Below, piece by piece: positions 54,571-64,000 of a DNA stretch of 64,000 nucleotides. The first letter of the stretch is position 1. Each line of letters begins with the position of its first letter. A program made the translations under genes and the position numbers. The stretch covers positions 51,638,328 to 51,702,327 of the forward strand of contig OY747713.1 in NCBI GenBank assembly GCA_963556495.2. The letters are read 5' to 3'. This DNA comes from Valencia hispanica. Its lineage: Eukaryota > Chordata > Actinopteri > Cyprinodontiformes > Valenciidae. The notes under the pieces are model-generated. The model was given only the letters and a program-made list of their open reading frames with translations. It did no database searches and was not told the DNA's origin.

Positions 54571-55161
54571 TCAAATCAAATCAAATCAAACTTTATTTAT
54601 AAAGCGCTTTTCATACAAGAAGTTGCATCACAAAGTGCTTTACAGATTAAAATGACCCCACATAGAACCACATTCCCTTCCCTCCCCCACAGATTTAAAA
54701 GCATGGTCAGAGTTATACCCCCCTCCCCCCAACCCAACTCCCATGCACACACACAGTTAAAAGAAAAAGTAAAAAAGGACATGGGGCCGAGTGTAGATGA
54801 ACCATGCAAGGAAACGCCGTCAGAGGAGCCATCTGCCCCAGCAGCGGTAGACTAACAGCAGCAGCCGAGGCACCGACACAGGGCACCCAGTGGAGGAAAG
54901 GCCAAGACCCCCACCTCCACCCAAGCTCCACCTGGAGAGCACCCAGGGAGCCACAGCCGACCACCACTCCCGGGGAAGAGGGCTCCCACAGAGGAAACAC
55001 TGGAACGGGGATTAAGATAAATTAAAGTATAAAAATAAACAGTAAATTAATGTGCTAAGATTAAATAGTAAAACTGATAAAAATACAATCATATAAAACA
55101 TGCAGAGCAAATAAACAGACAGTAATAAATAATAATCAGTTAAAAGCTAGGCTAAAAAGGT
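54571..55161 (-). mobile_element. L2-B LINE 3' end, antisense
   Basis: Nearly identical to 30,814-31,395, including the terminal TCAAATCAAATCAAAC, and truncated on its 5' side at about 55,161. It ends the last exon of the SWIM/YqaJ pseudogene. The small ORFs here are UTR noise. Confidence 0.88.
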
Positions 55162-55900
55162 GACATCACAGAGTTGATAAAAGTGTGCGGAACATGAAAT
55201 CATGGTCTTTCCCCTGCTCATCGCTGAGCAGAATGGAGATGCTCAATTGAATTGCTAACAACGTTCCCTCTTTTGTTCCAACTTGCTGGATCAGGAATGA
55301 ACTCCCCTAAAAACTTTGAAGTACTACCTGCCAAGCTATCCGGCTTCCCGTTTGTGCATCTAGGATGTCTGCTGGCATCTGAGCTATACCCAGATAGCTC
55401 TCTGAAGACAGGCCCGATTCCGGTCAGTGCCTGCATTTTGACGTGTCCATCTCTGACCTCGGCTGTGCACGTCCGCTTCTACCACCATGTGAACACTTTA
55501 GTTCCCTTTTCTCCATCATTCATCGTGGACTGGTTTGGACGGAAAAGAATCATCGCCAAGTAGGAAAAACCTGGTTTATTTCTGCTGAGTCTAGATAGAG
55601 GAGTTAGGTCCGACGGGTTAGATCCCGTCTTTCTGTTGGTTGTTATATAAGTTTGTGAACTTGTAAACCACTTTTTACTCATCGCCAATTACCGTCGCCA
55701 CATGCTGGCCTTGAGTGTTGCATGCGCTGTGTTGTAAACTGGTTGTCGCTAGAAGCCGTGCTATATCTAGACCAGGTTGTGTGGTGTCCATCATCTGCTA
55801 AAACTAGTGCTAATTGTCCTTTTGTGTCCACATCATCTCCACTGTGGGGTGAGTCTAGCCTTTGAAGCCCATGCTTTCCAGCCTGTGTTTTATTGCTTCA
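55162..55900 (+). repeat. LTR-like repeat X, copy 4
   Basis: Starts in the promoter cluster (TGACATCACAGAGTTGATAA) and follows copy 5 through the CTTGCTGGATCAGGAATGAA-like block (about 55,281), TTTCTGTTGGTTGTTATATA and the CTTGTAAACCACT block. The distal part is lost or very diverged. Confidence 0.6.
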
Positions 55901-55957
55901 CAGAGTGGAGCACAGGACTGATAAGAGCAAAGACTTTATGATTGTCCCCCCACACAC

Positions 55958-55978
55958 ACACACCCTTCTCTCTCTCTT

Positions 55979-56053
<75 letters not shown>

Positions 56054-56095
56054 AACACACATACACGCACATACACACAAACACACACAAGTCTG
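55958..56095. repeat. Compound (CT)n-(CA)n microsatellite
   Basis: About 60 bp of CT units (about 55,980-56,040) followed by interrupted CA units. The ORFs called across it (55,893-56,144) are repeat translation. Confidence 0.95.
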
Positions 56096-56149
56096 TATTG
56101 CTACCCATATTAGGACTTAGGACTTTATATTGACTTCCATTCATTTTAA

Positions 56150-56270
56150 TAGCTGCATTTATGCCTAACCCAATTCCTTACCCTAACCATTACCAGTTAT
56201 TGCCTAACCCTAACCTTAACCAAAACATAATTCACACCATACCTCTAAACCTAACCCTAAAAAAGGGGGT
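56150..56270. repeat. CCTAACCCTAACC-rich tract (degenerate telomere-like)
   Basis: Irregular CCTAACC, CCCTAACC and CCTTAACC units spread over about 100 bp with unrelated sequence between them. It is too degenerate to be a telomere, but it could be an old interstitial site or simply a fish repeat. Confidence 0.55.
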
Positions 56271-56376
56271 CCACCATATTAGGACCAGGCTTTGGTCCCT
56301 ATAAGGTCCATTGGTCTTCAGAAGGTTAGCGAACATGCCAGAGAAGGTCCTAAATAGGATAGCTATACAAGAACAC

Positions 56377-56478
<102 letters not shown>

Positions 56479-56559
56479 TCTAATTAGCTATGTTTTAACC
56501 ATCTTGAGCTGTATTGGATCTTGTTGGCTAATAAATAATGATGAAAGTTCGGTAGATCT

Positions 56560-57190
56560 CCTTTATTTGGTCTTCTGGATTTTTTTTATGACAATACGTG
56601 GGGGTTTATCTTTCCAAAGAAATTTAGAGACGAAAGAGTCCAGAGATCTAAACTAATCCGGTAATGGTTTGCTTGGGATCATTGAGAATAAGTAATTGAT
56701 TCTGGGCAAAACCATCATTTCTATTGAAGCAAATCTTCCCATAAGTGGCATGGGTAGGGATTTCCATCCAGCAAGATCATCTTCCACTTTTTACAAAGTG
56801 GGATGTAGTTTAGCTTTATTAAATCTGCCAGTCTTGGTGAGACATTGAAATCTAAATACGTAATATTCCCTGACTGCAGTGTAGTAATGGAATTCTGGAA
56901 ATAACAATTGATCAGAATAACAATAGGTTTGAACCAATTTATAGACTAATCTAAAACTCTTGAGTAAGAGTTTATCAACCTGATTGCATGAGGGAGAGAG
57001 ATTTGTGAATGCTAGAGAAAAAGTCACTATCATTATCTACATAAAGACTGATTTTATGTTTGATGTTATTGCATTTTATAACTTTAATATTGTTAGTTTG
57101 CCTGACTGCTGCTGCTAGTGGTTCAATAAAAATAGCAAACAGGGAGGGAAAGAGTGGACATACCTCTCTGAAAATGCTGTTTGGTTATTG
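56560..57190 (-). pseudogene. L1 ORF2 fragment, C-terminal half of RT, antisense
   Basis: On the minus strand the pieces read LINSFSK-like thumb residues and then FRFQCLTKTGRFNKAKLHPT, VEDDLAGWKSLPMPLMGRFA, SIEMMVLPRINYLFSMIP and SLDSFVSKFLWKDKPPRI, the order found after the L1 YxDD box (L..WK.LPLSLxGRxxxxKMxxLPRxxYLF). Stops and indels are frequent. It directly precedes the L2-C 5' end. Confidence 0.7.
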
Positions 57191-57835
57191 GTTCTGATAT
57201 ATGAGAGTGTCAGGAGATCGACGGCGGTAAGCCGTGTTGCGTCATTTCCTGTTGTCACTGTTGTGCTCCCTGTAGCTGTTTGGTGTTCAGACTCTCTTGA
57301 ATTGATCTTATTTTCTCTGTGCTGAGGCCTTTCTAAGTTATTTTAACACACAAGCACACTAAAACACACGTTTTGTGGTGGTGTACTTTACGTTTTGGGA
57401 ACTTCTTGTGTTTCACACAGCTTTTCTTGGGGTGGTAAGGTCTCGCTAGCTCAGTTAGCTTAGCTTCATTGCGGCTATGGCTACTCCTCTTTCTCCTGTC
57501 TCTAACTCTTCTCTTCTCTCTTGCTCTTTCTGTCAGATGTTTAGTTACTTCCCTGCCTCCTTTAGTTATAATGGTAACTGTAATAAATTTAATATTTTTG
57601 TAGCTTTGGAGGCGAGGGTATCAGAACTAGAAGCACGGCTCCGAGCTGTTGAAAAACCAGCAGATAGCTGAAGCCCATTAGCCAGCGCGGAGCCAACAAG
57701 TAAAGAACCCCCTAGCTGTCCTCCGGTAGAGCCCATGCAGCCGGGACCTCAGGCCGGCTGGGTGACTGTACGTAGGAAGCATAGTTCTGGGACCCAGCCC
57801 CTGGGCCACCACCAACCGGTGATAAAGTTATTATA

Positions 57836-58513
57836 GTGGGGGACTTGAATATTCATGTGGATACTGAAATTGATAGCCTAAATCCAGCCTTTAATGCTAT
57901 TTTAGACTCAATTGGCTTTACTCAAAAAGTACAGGTATCGACCCACTCGGGTAAACACACTTTGGACCATGTACTGACATACGGTATTGAGTGTGAGGAA
58001 ATAACAGTCCACCCACATAACCTGATCCTGTCTGACCACTTCTTTATAACTTATGAATTTACTTTAACTGACCATTTTAAATCTGAAAGAAAATTTCATT
58101 ATAGTAGAGCTTTATCAGACAATCCTGTAACAATTTTTAAAGAATCTGTTCCATTCTTACTTTCCTTAGTGTCTCAGGGTAACACTGTGGATGGCAGCAA
58201 TTCTATCTCTAACCCTTCAGAAATTGATGATCTGGTTCACAGCGTTACGTCCTCATTGCGTTTGGGATTAGATAGTGTAGCCCCCTTAAAAAAGAAAGTG
58301 GCTAGCCATAGGAGGCTGACTCCTTGGTTCAACGCAGAGCTGCGTACTTTAAAGCTGAATACTAGGAAGTTGGAGAGAAAATGGTGCTCTACACACCTAA
58401 AGGATTCCTATTTAACCTGGAATAACAGTTTACTGCTGTATAAAAAGACCCTTCGACAAGCTAGAACAGCATATTTTTCATCATTAATAGAGGCGAATAA
58501 AAAAAAATCCTAG
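57836..58513 (+). pseudogene. L2-C ORF2 endonuclease C-terminus and linker
   Basis: Opens with MGDLNIHVDTEIDS (catalytic Asp-Asn), then SGKHTLDHVLTYGIE and LILSDHFFITYEF (catalytic Asp-His). The linker contains PLKKKVASHRRLTPWFNAEL and RKLERKWCSTHLK. The frame is lost in a nine-A run at about 58,502; the next part continues at 58,602-58,859. Confidence 0.85.
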
Positions 58514-58846
58514 GTTTCTTTTTAGTGCAGTTGCCAAACTTACACAGAGTCATAGCTCTGTTGAGCCAACTATTCCCCCAGCTCTTAGCAGTGATGATTT
58601 TATGGGATTCTTCATAAATAAAATTAATTCTATTAAAAATAAAATCATTGGCATCCTCCCAAACATGATTACTTCTTCCTCAGTAAATGAGCCAGTGTCG
58701 GAAAGAACTGTAGAACCTCAGTTGTGCTTAGGCTGTTTTGATTCAGTCGAGCTTTCGGAATTATCAAAAATATTAGCCTCATCTAAACCTTCAACTTGTA
58801 TGTTGGACCCAATTCCAACCAAATTATTTTATATATTATATATTAA

Positions 58847-60313
58847 GTGTTCCATTTAGTTCCTGGCCCCATTTTGGATATGATGAATCTATCCTTAGTA
58901 AACGGATACGTACCACAGGAATTTACAATAGCTGTAATTAAACCTTTACTCAAGAAACCTTCCCTTGATCAAGATGACTTAGTAAATTACAGACCTATAT
59001 CTAACCTTCCTTTCTTATCCAAAGTCCTTGAGAAAATTTTTGCTAATCAAGTCTGTGAGCATCTAAACAGTAACGAGCTGTTTGAAGAGTTTCAGTCAGG
59101 TTTTAGAGCTCATCATAGCACTGAAACAGCACTGGTGAAGGTTACTAATGATATTCTCATGGCCTCAGATAATGGACTTGTGTCTGTTCTGGTTTTGTTA
59201 GATCTCAGTGCCGCTTTTGACACAGTCGATCATAATATTCTCCTAGAAAGGCTTGAACATGTTGCAGGGATCAAAGGAACAGCACTAGGCTGGTTAAAAT
59301 CATATTTGTCTGATAGATTCCAGTTTGTTCATCTAAATTATAAATCTTCTTCACTCTCAAGGGTTACTTGTGGAGTTCCACAGGGTTCTGTGCTTGGACC
59401 AATTCTGTTCACCATATATATGCTCCCAATTGGTAGAATCATTAGACAGCATGGGATAAATTTCCACAGCTATGCAGATGATACACAACTATATTTATCC
59501 ATTAATCTTGATGAACCCAGTCAGTTAGGTAGATTACAGGCATGTCTGGAAGACATAAAAACATGGATGACCCTAAAGTTTTTGCTTTTAAATTCTGACA
59601 AAACAGAAGTTGCTGTCTTTGGACCAGAAGTTCTTAAACAGAAACTGATTAGTCAATCACTTCATCTGGATGGCATTAAATTGGCCCCCAGTAATAACGT
59701 AAAGAACCTCTGCGTTATTTTTGAACGAGACTTGACATTTAAATCCCATATTAAACAGGTTTCTAGGACTTCTTTCTTTCACCTCCGGAATATTGCTAAA
59801 ATTAGAAACATCCTGTCCAGGAGTGATGCTGAGAAACTAGTCCATGCATTTGTTACCTCAAGGCTGGACTACTGTAATTCTTTACTATCAGGAAGTCAAC
59901 AAAATGCCATTAAAAGCCTTCAGTTGATCCAAAATGTGGCAGCAAGAGTTCTGATGAATATTAAAAAGAGAGATCACATTTCTCCTGTTTTAGCTTCCCT
60001 TCATTGGCTCCCTGTTAAATCCAGAATAGAATTTAAGATCCTTCTTCTTACATACAAAGCCCTTAATAATCAAGCTCCATCATACATCAGAGATCTAATT
60101 GTTTCATATGTTCCTAACAAAGCCCTTCGCTCTCAGACTGCAGGTTTACTTGTAGTTCCTAGGATTTCTAAAAGTAGAATGGGAGGCAGATTTTTTAGTT
60201 ATCAGGCTCCTCTCCTGTGGAACCAGCTCCCAGCTTTAGTCCGTGAGGCAGACACTCTGTTTACTTTTAAGGCCAGGCTTAAAACTTACCTTTTTGATAA
60301 AGCTTATAGTTAG
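58847..60313 (+). CDS. L2-C reverse transcriptase, 488 codons open
   Basis: Copies element RNA into DNA at a nicked chromosome site. Visible: fingers (IKPLLKKPSL, NYRPISNLPFLSKVLEK, residues 31-63), EFQSGFRAHHSTETALVK (81-98), palm motif A LLDLSAAFDTVDHN (117-130, D119), [10 protein letters not shown] (176-185), and YADDTQLY (209-216) with both catalytic aspartates. Thumb and C-terminus follow (VTSRLDYCNSLLSG; LLWNQLPALVREADTLFTFK). The ATG lies after a small break (the previous frame ends at 58,859), so the real polyprotein would start upstream; the open part alone lacks the endonuclease. Confidence 0.88.
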   Translation: MFHLVPGPILDMMNLSLVNGYVPQEFTIAVIKPLLKKPSLDQDDLVNYRPISNLPFLSKVLEKIFANQVCEHLNSNELFEEFQSGFRAHHSTETALVKVTNDILMASDNGLVSVLVLLDLSAAFDTVDHNILLERLEHVAGIKGTALGWLKSYLSDRFQFVHLNYKSSSLSRVTCGVPQGSVLGPILFTIYMLPIGRIIRQHGINFHSYADDTQLYLSINLDEPSQLGRLQACLEDIKTWMTLKFLLLNSDKTEVAVFGPEVLKQKLISQSLHLDGIKLAPSNNVKNLCVIFERDLTFKSHIKQVSRTSFFHLRNIAKIRNILSRSDAEKLVHAFVTSRLDYCNSLLSGSQQNAIKSLQLIQNVAARVLMNIKKRDHISPVLASLHWLPVKSRIEFKILLLTYKALNNQAPSYIRDLIVSYVPNKALRSQTAGLLVVPRISKSRMGGRFFSYQAPLLWNQLPALVREADTLFTFKARLKTYLFDKAYS

Positions 60314-61030
60314 AGTGGCTAAGGTCATCCTGAGCTATCTCTGTAGTTATGCTGCTATAGGCTTAGACTGCTGGAGGACAGACTTACCAATTTTCTTCAC
60401 TCTGCTACTTCCTTTTCTCCTACTACTCTCCAGTTGTATTACAGTACATTCTGTTATTTCGACTGTTAACTTTGTTTTCTCTCAGTGTTTTTCTCTCCAT
60501 AGAAGATATACCTGGTCTGGTATCCTGCTTGGCTGCAATGCCCTGTTGGACGGGGGGCATCGACTGGGATGATCCCCCCAGTAACTGAACATCCACTGTG
60601 TCCTGTTATTAACTTTTTACTTTCTGTAACATAGAAAGTTCTCTTATATCAGATCTTCTGTTCCTTCTGTGTTTCTGCTCTGTTTTCTCAAACCCCCAGA
60701 CGGTCGTGGCAGATGGCCGCTCCTACTGAGCCTGGTTCTGTTGGAGGTTTCTTCCTGTTAAAGGGGAGTTTTTCCTCTCCACCGTCGCTACATGCTTGCT
60801 CAGTATGAGGGATTGCTGAAGGATTGTTGTGGTTGGAAAGTCTGCATCAACGGGGCCCAACCTCACGCCAATGACTGACGCAATCTGGTGGGATTCCTTA
60901 AATAGGAAACTTTTTAACTGATTGGAATGTTTGTATAAATGTATTGAAATGACTTCTTGTTAAGTGCCTTGAGATGACATCTGTTGTGAATTGGCGCTAT
61001 ATAAATAAACTGAATTGAATTGAATTGAAT

Positions 61031-62119
61031 CAAATATATTAAGATGATTAAAATTAAAGATTATAAATCACTTGCCTTTTTCAGTCATAGCAGGTGAGAT
61101 TATTATTTCCCCGTGGCAGCATCAGCACCTTGTCCGCCCTCTCAGACCCACAACTCTATGCATATTTTTATGTGGGGGAAAAATTCACCTTTGGAATCCA
61201 GCCGTGGTCAGGTGCAGAAATACTTTTCAGGTGTAAGAATCCCTCTATACCCTCAGTTTATTAAACCGTGCGCACGGAATTGGGGTCCTGCAGGAAAGTA
61301 TCGATATTTGAGTCATTGTAGCCAGGACCATGTCCCTGGTAATATTTATCAATTACAGTTTTGTCCCCACCACTTAAAAACCTGATGTTTTTTTGTTGTT
61401 ATTTGTTTTTTAAACAGTGCATTCACCAGCGCTTTTTTCATATATTCAATATCCTCTTTAATGCAAAGTGTTCTAATTATACCAGGTCCATGCTTCCCAG
61501 AGGCAAGAAACGTGCTCCTGACTTGACTCCAAGCCCTCCGCCCTTGGCTGTATCAGGATATTGTCGACTTTGGCCTTATTTGTATTCGTTTCTGGAGAGT
61601 TGAATTTAAATCATGATTAAATTACAATTATTACTGTATTAATCCATTCATAGCAGCACACACGAGGCACTTTCATCCACACACATTCAACACACATGCA
61701 GTGCACAGAAAGCACTTTTCATACAGGGAATTTAATACTTGACACATTATTATACACTGTATATATACAGTCAATGTTACACACATGTAAACATATTGCA
61801 GATTAGACTGGGCTAATAAACATCCTCCACTCGGCTTTACATAAATTTTGACAGCAATCGGTCTCGAGACTCTTTTTTTATCCAATTGTCTTTGATATCA
61901 CATTGTGATAATTCAGTTTAAATTGCTGTATTTCGTTCGACTGTAATTATAGTAACACTACATTTTAATAATTATTTTAAGTTATGAGTTCTTACCTTAT
62001 GAGATTGGGGAAAAAAGAGAGGCGCACAAATGGCTGCAGTATGTAGAGCTCTATACATACAGTCAATGAGCGGATTAGCCTTTAGCTTAGCTAGCCAAGT
62101 ACGAGGAAATAATTATATT
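61031..62119. other. Unclassified sequence, no supported gene
   Basis: ORFs at 61,113-61,385 and 61,361-61,603 have no recognised motif. Sequence is A-T-rich in the second half. Confidence 0.4.
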
Positions 62120-62420
62120 TAGATTAGGATTTTGTCATACAGGGTTAAACAATATATTATTTAAACAGGGGAAACATGCTACAGGGAAATGTTACTTCTG
62201 TCTTCAAGAAGAGATTGTGGAACATGTTCTATTATTTTGCCTGAAGTAAACTGTTGAGAAAACTGGTACAAAATTTACAAGATATCAAATTGCAACTGGA
62301 CATCAAAAACCTTTTACACAAAATGTAAAGATCTGGAAAAAAAAACATTTGCTGAGACATCTCAAGAAGACAAAATTAATAGAGAGAATATAGTTGTTAG
62401 TTTTTTAGTATTTTGTAAAA
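62120..62420 (+). pseudogene. LINE C-terminal zinc-knuckle fragment
   Basis: One frame reads LGFCHTGLNNILFKQ, then HATGKCYFCLQEEIVEHVLL followed by FCLK and a stop. RxxH..LN..L...GK...G.C..C...E...EHxL..C is the C-terminal zinc-binding block found after RT or RNase H in many non-LTR elements. Family not assigned. Only this part is present. Confidence 0.5.
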
Positions 62421-62689
62421 AATAAGTAGGGCATATTTAGCATGCATCAAATGTTTATTGCTTATGGTATTATTTTCAGTGGGTTTTTTTGTCATAATTT
62501 TAAAAGTCCTATGTTTTTGAACTCACCATACATTTTGGACGTTCCTTGAATGCACCACAGGTGTGAGATGCCGATGCAGCGTAGTACAGACAAGCTTCTG
62601 CCTTAATTCCCATTGAAAGATCGGTCTTATATACATGCAGATTGATTTTTTACTTTTGAATTAACATCAACTACTAAACAACTTCGTTT
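62421..62689. other. Unclassified sequence
   Basis: No ORF or repeat signature recognised. Confidence 0.35.
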
Positions 62690-62920
62690 CCGAAGAACGG
62701 AGGGGCGTGGCCAAGTGTTGAGGATGAGCAGAGGGGTGAAGGTGGGGGTGTGTTCAGGAAGACAATGACAGCTCGCTTGTTCTGACACTGAAACATGGAG
62801 AGTGACCAAAGCGACATTGGCAGTTTTGCGACTCATCGATCTGATCAACATTCATCTGTTTTGAATATTAGCCTATGTTAGCATTACCACTCAGAGACTG
62901 GACCCACCCTGTCTCCCTTT
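62690..62920 (+). mobile_element. Element Y fragment
   Basis: Parallel to 39,050-39,290: GGGGCGTGGCCAAGTGT, GACAGCTCGCTTG-type, TTGGCAGTTTTGCGACT and CTATGTTAGCATTACCA in order. It joins L2-B at about 62,920, so at least one end is missing. Confidence 0.65.
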
Positions 62921-64000
62921 GCAACTCCTCGAGGAATAAGTGAAGTTAAAATTTGGTGGGGAGGCCTCTGTAAGAACAACAGGGGCATCTGTACTCAGCC
63001 AAGTTTCTGTTAAAAATAAACAGTGTATATTATGATCTAAAATTAGGTCATTTATTATAAAAGTTTTATTCAGCAGAGAGCGGACATTTAAAAGTGCCAT
63101 ATTAATAGTGGTTGGAGATGGAGTGACTGTATGATTTACTGGGGGTAGGACTTTTGGTAACTGTTTGAGATTATTAGAGTTGCATTTGATACGTTTTTTA
63201 TTATTTGTCCGCTCTCTGCTGATAATAACGGGTATAGATGATTTAGGGCAAGGTCCAAGTCCGATATGTGAATTACTGTTAAAATCAGAACTGAGTTCAT
63301 AGGAGCAGGGACCAGCTACACATCAGGATGTGGCAGAAGAGGCAGAGAGGGCAGGAGCAGCTGGGGCTGGTGTGGTAGACAGGGGGGGGCGAGGGGATGC
63401 CAGGCTCATTGACAGCATGCGGGCACCCTGTCTATTAAGATGTAGTCCATCTGGACCAAACAATCGACTCCTGCCCCAGAAAATGTTAAAATTGTCCATA
63501 AAACCAATATTGTGCATCACAGTGGCAGAGGAAAGCCAGGTGTTAAGAGATAAAAGTCTGCTAAAACGACCAATACCTCTGCCAACAGTGGGGGTGGGGC
63601 CAGAAATAAAAACAGACACGTGTGTATTTTAAAAGATTAAACAAATGAAAAAAATCCAGCTTCAGGAGCTCAGATTGCTGTTTACGAATGTCGTTGGTTC
63701 CAGCGTGAATAATAACTCTACTCACAGATGGGTGATGTTGGATGTGGTCCAGGATCTGTTCAGCAATATCCTTTACGGTGGCTCCTCTCATCCTTACATT
63801 CCTGATAATAGAGTCTCCAATGATGAGCGTGGTGGGCGGCTGGTCAACAAGTTGATGCTGGGCAGAGGATCTTTCACCGTCCAGAACCTGCTCGATGTTG
63901 GGCGGATTAGCTTCCCCAGGACGGCAGCGATGTGTAGTCGGCGCCGAGGGCTCGTTCCGTGGGTTCGGGGTGTAGTGGAGCACTCCTCGGCGAGTCCTGG
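62921..64000 (-). mobile_element. L2-B LINE, antisense, endonuclease start to ORF1, cut by window end
   Basis: Sense enters from beyond 64,000 in ORF1 and ends in the endonuclease (MALLNVRSLLNKTFIINDLI at 63,100 and downward, LFLTETWLSTD). It is truncated at about 62,921 by Y sequence. Similar to the 30.8-35.9 kb copy throughout. Confidence 0.88.
63323..63983 (-). pseudogene. L2-B ORF1 C-terminal part, esterase-type
   Basis: 63,983-63,561 reads TTLIIGDSIIRNVRMRG (GDS block) and RVIIHAGTNDIRKQQ (GTND block), with a short deletion between them relative to the other copy. 63,619-63,323 in the next frame reads FISGPTPTVGRGIGRFSRLL and FGPDGLHLNRQGARML, the final Asp-His block. Together they show all SGNH-type blocks, separated by one frameshift at about 63,600, the same area as the break in the other copy. 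Confidence 0.75.

Larger units (their letters stand above)
57200..61030 (+). mobile_element. L2-C LINE, near complete apart from an ORF1/ORF2 deletion
   Basis: The 5' UTR starts near 57,200 (same sequence as the antisense copy at 29.0-29.16 kb). ORF1 begins at 57,477 and stops after 64 codons. A deletion at about 57,826 joins ORF1 to the middle of the endonuclease. RT (58,847-60,313) is open. The 3' UTR ends in the AATTG tail at about 61,030. It is the best-preserved L2-C RT in the window. Confidence 0.9.

Noticed and set aside
55893..56144. ORFs of His-Thr and Ser-Leu repeats, and a possible CRISPR-like array
   Set aside because: Simple (CT)n and (CA)n microsatellites. No spacer-repeat structure exists, and this is vertebrate DNA.
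56150..56270. True telomere or chromosome end
   Set aside because: Units are irregular and LINE sequence continues on both sides.
61113..61603. ORFs of 90 and 80 codons after L2-C
   Set aside because: No motif, no support from surrounding signals.

Overview
The window looks like a percomorph-type teleost chromosome segment. The evidence is fish-typical retroposons (Rex1, Rex3, three L2 subfamilies, a Swimmer-like L1), Tc1 transposons, tRNA-derived SINEs and many short MITEs, at vertebrate-like base composition. I find no host gene I can name. Almost everything readable is transposable-element DNA, much of it nested two or three deep. Family labels L2-A, L2-B, L2-C, X and Y are my own, based on sequence shared within the window.

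Layout. 1-6.3 kb: L2-A and L2-C LINE pieces, with a TTAA-flanked MITE and a nested L2-C. 6.9-16.2 kb: a TA-flanked MITE, then a large broken inverted repeat whose two arms each carry an LTR-like repeat X; the right arm is split by a nearly intact Rex1 and by a short Rex1 derivative. 16.3-22.5 kb: a decayed Rex1, a strong hairpin, one possible exon, another MITE and L2-C scraps. 22.5-29.2 kb: an X copy holding a 1.76-kb antisense retroposed insert with clean target-site duplication and a GC-rich body, then an antisense L2-C copy broken by an older DNA element and a Tc1. 29.2-36.1 kb: an L1 (ORF1 and start of ORF2) split by a nearly full-length antisense L2-B. 36.5-38 kb: an X copy with promoter-like motifs. 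38.8-44.7 kb: an L2-A split by element Y, itself holding a hAT transposon and a SINE; a second SINE sits in the L2-A RT. 44.8-48.3 kb: exons resembling the SWIM/YqaJ multicopy protein family, an intact Tc1, and a 280-codon transposase-like ORF. 48.6-52.2 kb: three Rex3 pieces in both orientations among L1 scraps. 53.2-54.6 kb: a second SWIM/YqaJ-like gene, multi-exon, with two stops. 54.6-57.2 kb: L2-B tail, X copy, microsatellites, L1. 57.2-61 kb: an L2-C with an open 488-codon RT. 62-64 kb: another LINE end, a Y piece and an L2-B running off the window.

Functionally, the LINEs supply endonuclease and reverse transcriptase that could mobilise the SINEs and MITE-like passengers. The only transposase that reads fully intact with all catalytic residues is the Tc1 at 45,987-47,015. 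The most unusual items are the SWIM/YqaJ-like multi-exon genes, the antisense chimeric retroposon at 22.8-24.5 kb, the 9-kb inverted repeat, and the five-copy LTR-like family X. Family names come from remembered motifs and were not searched.
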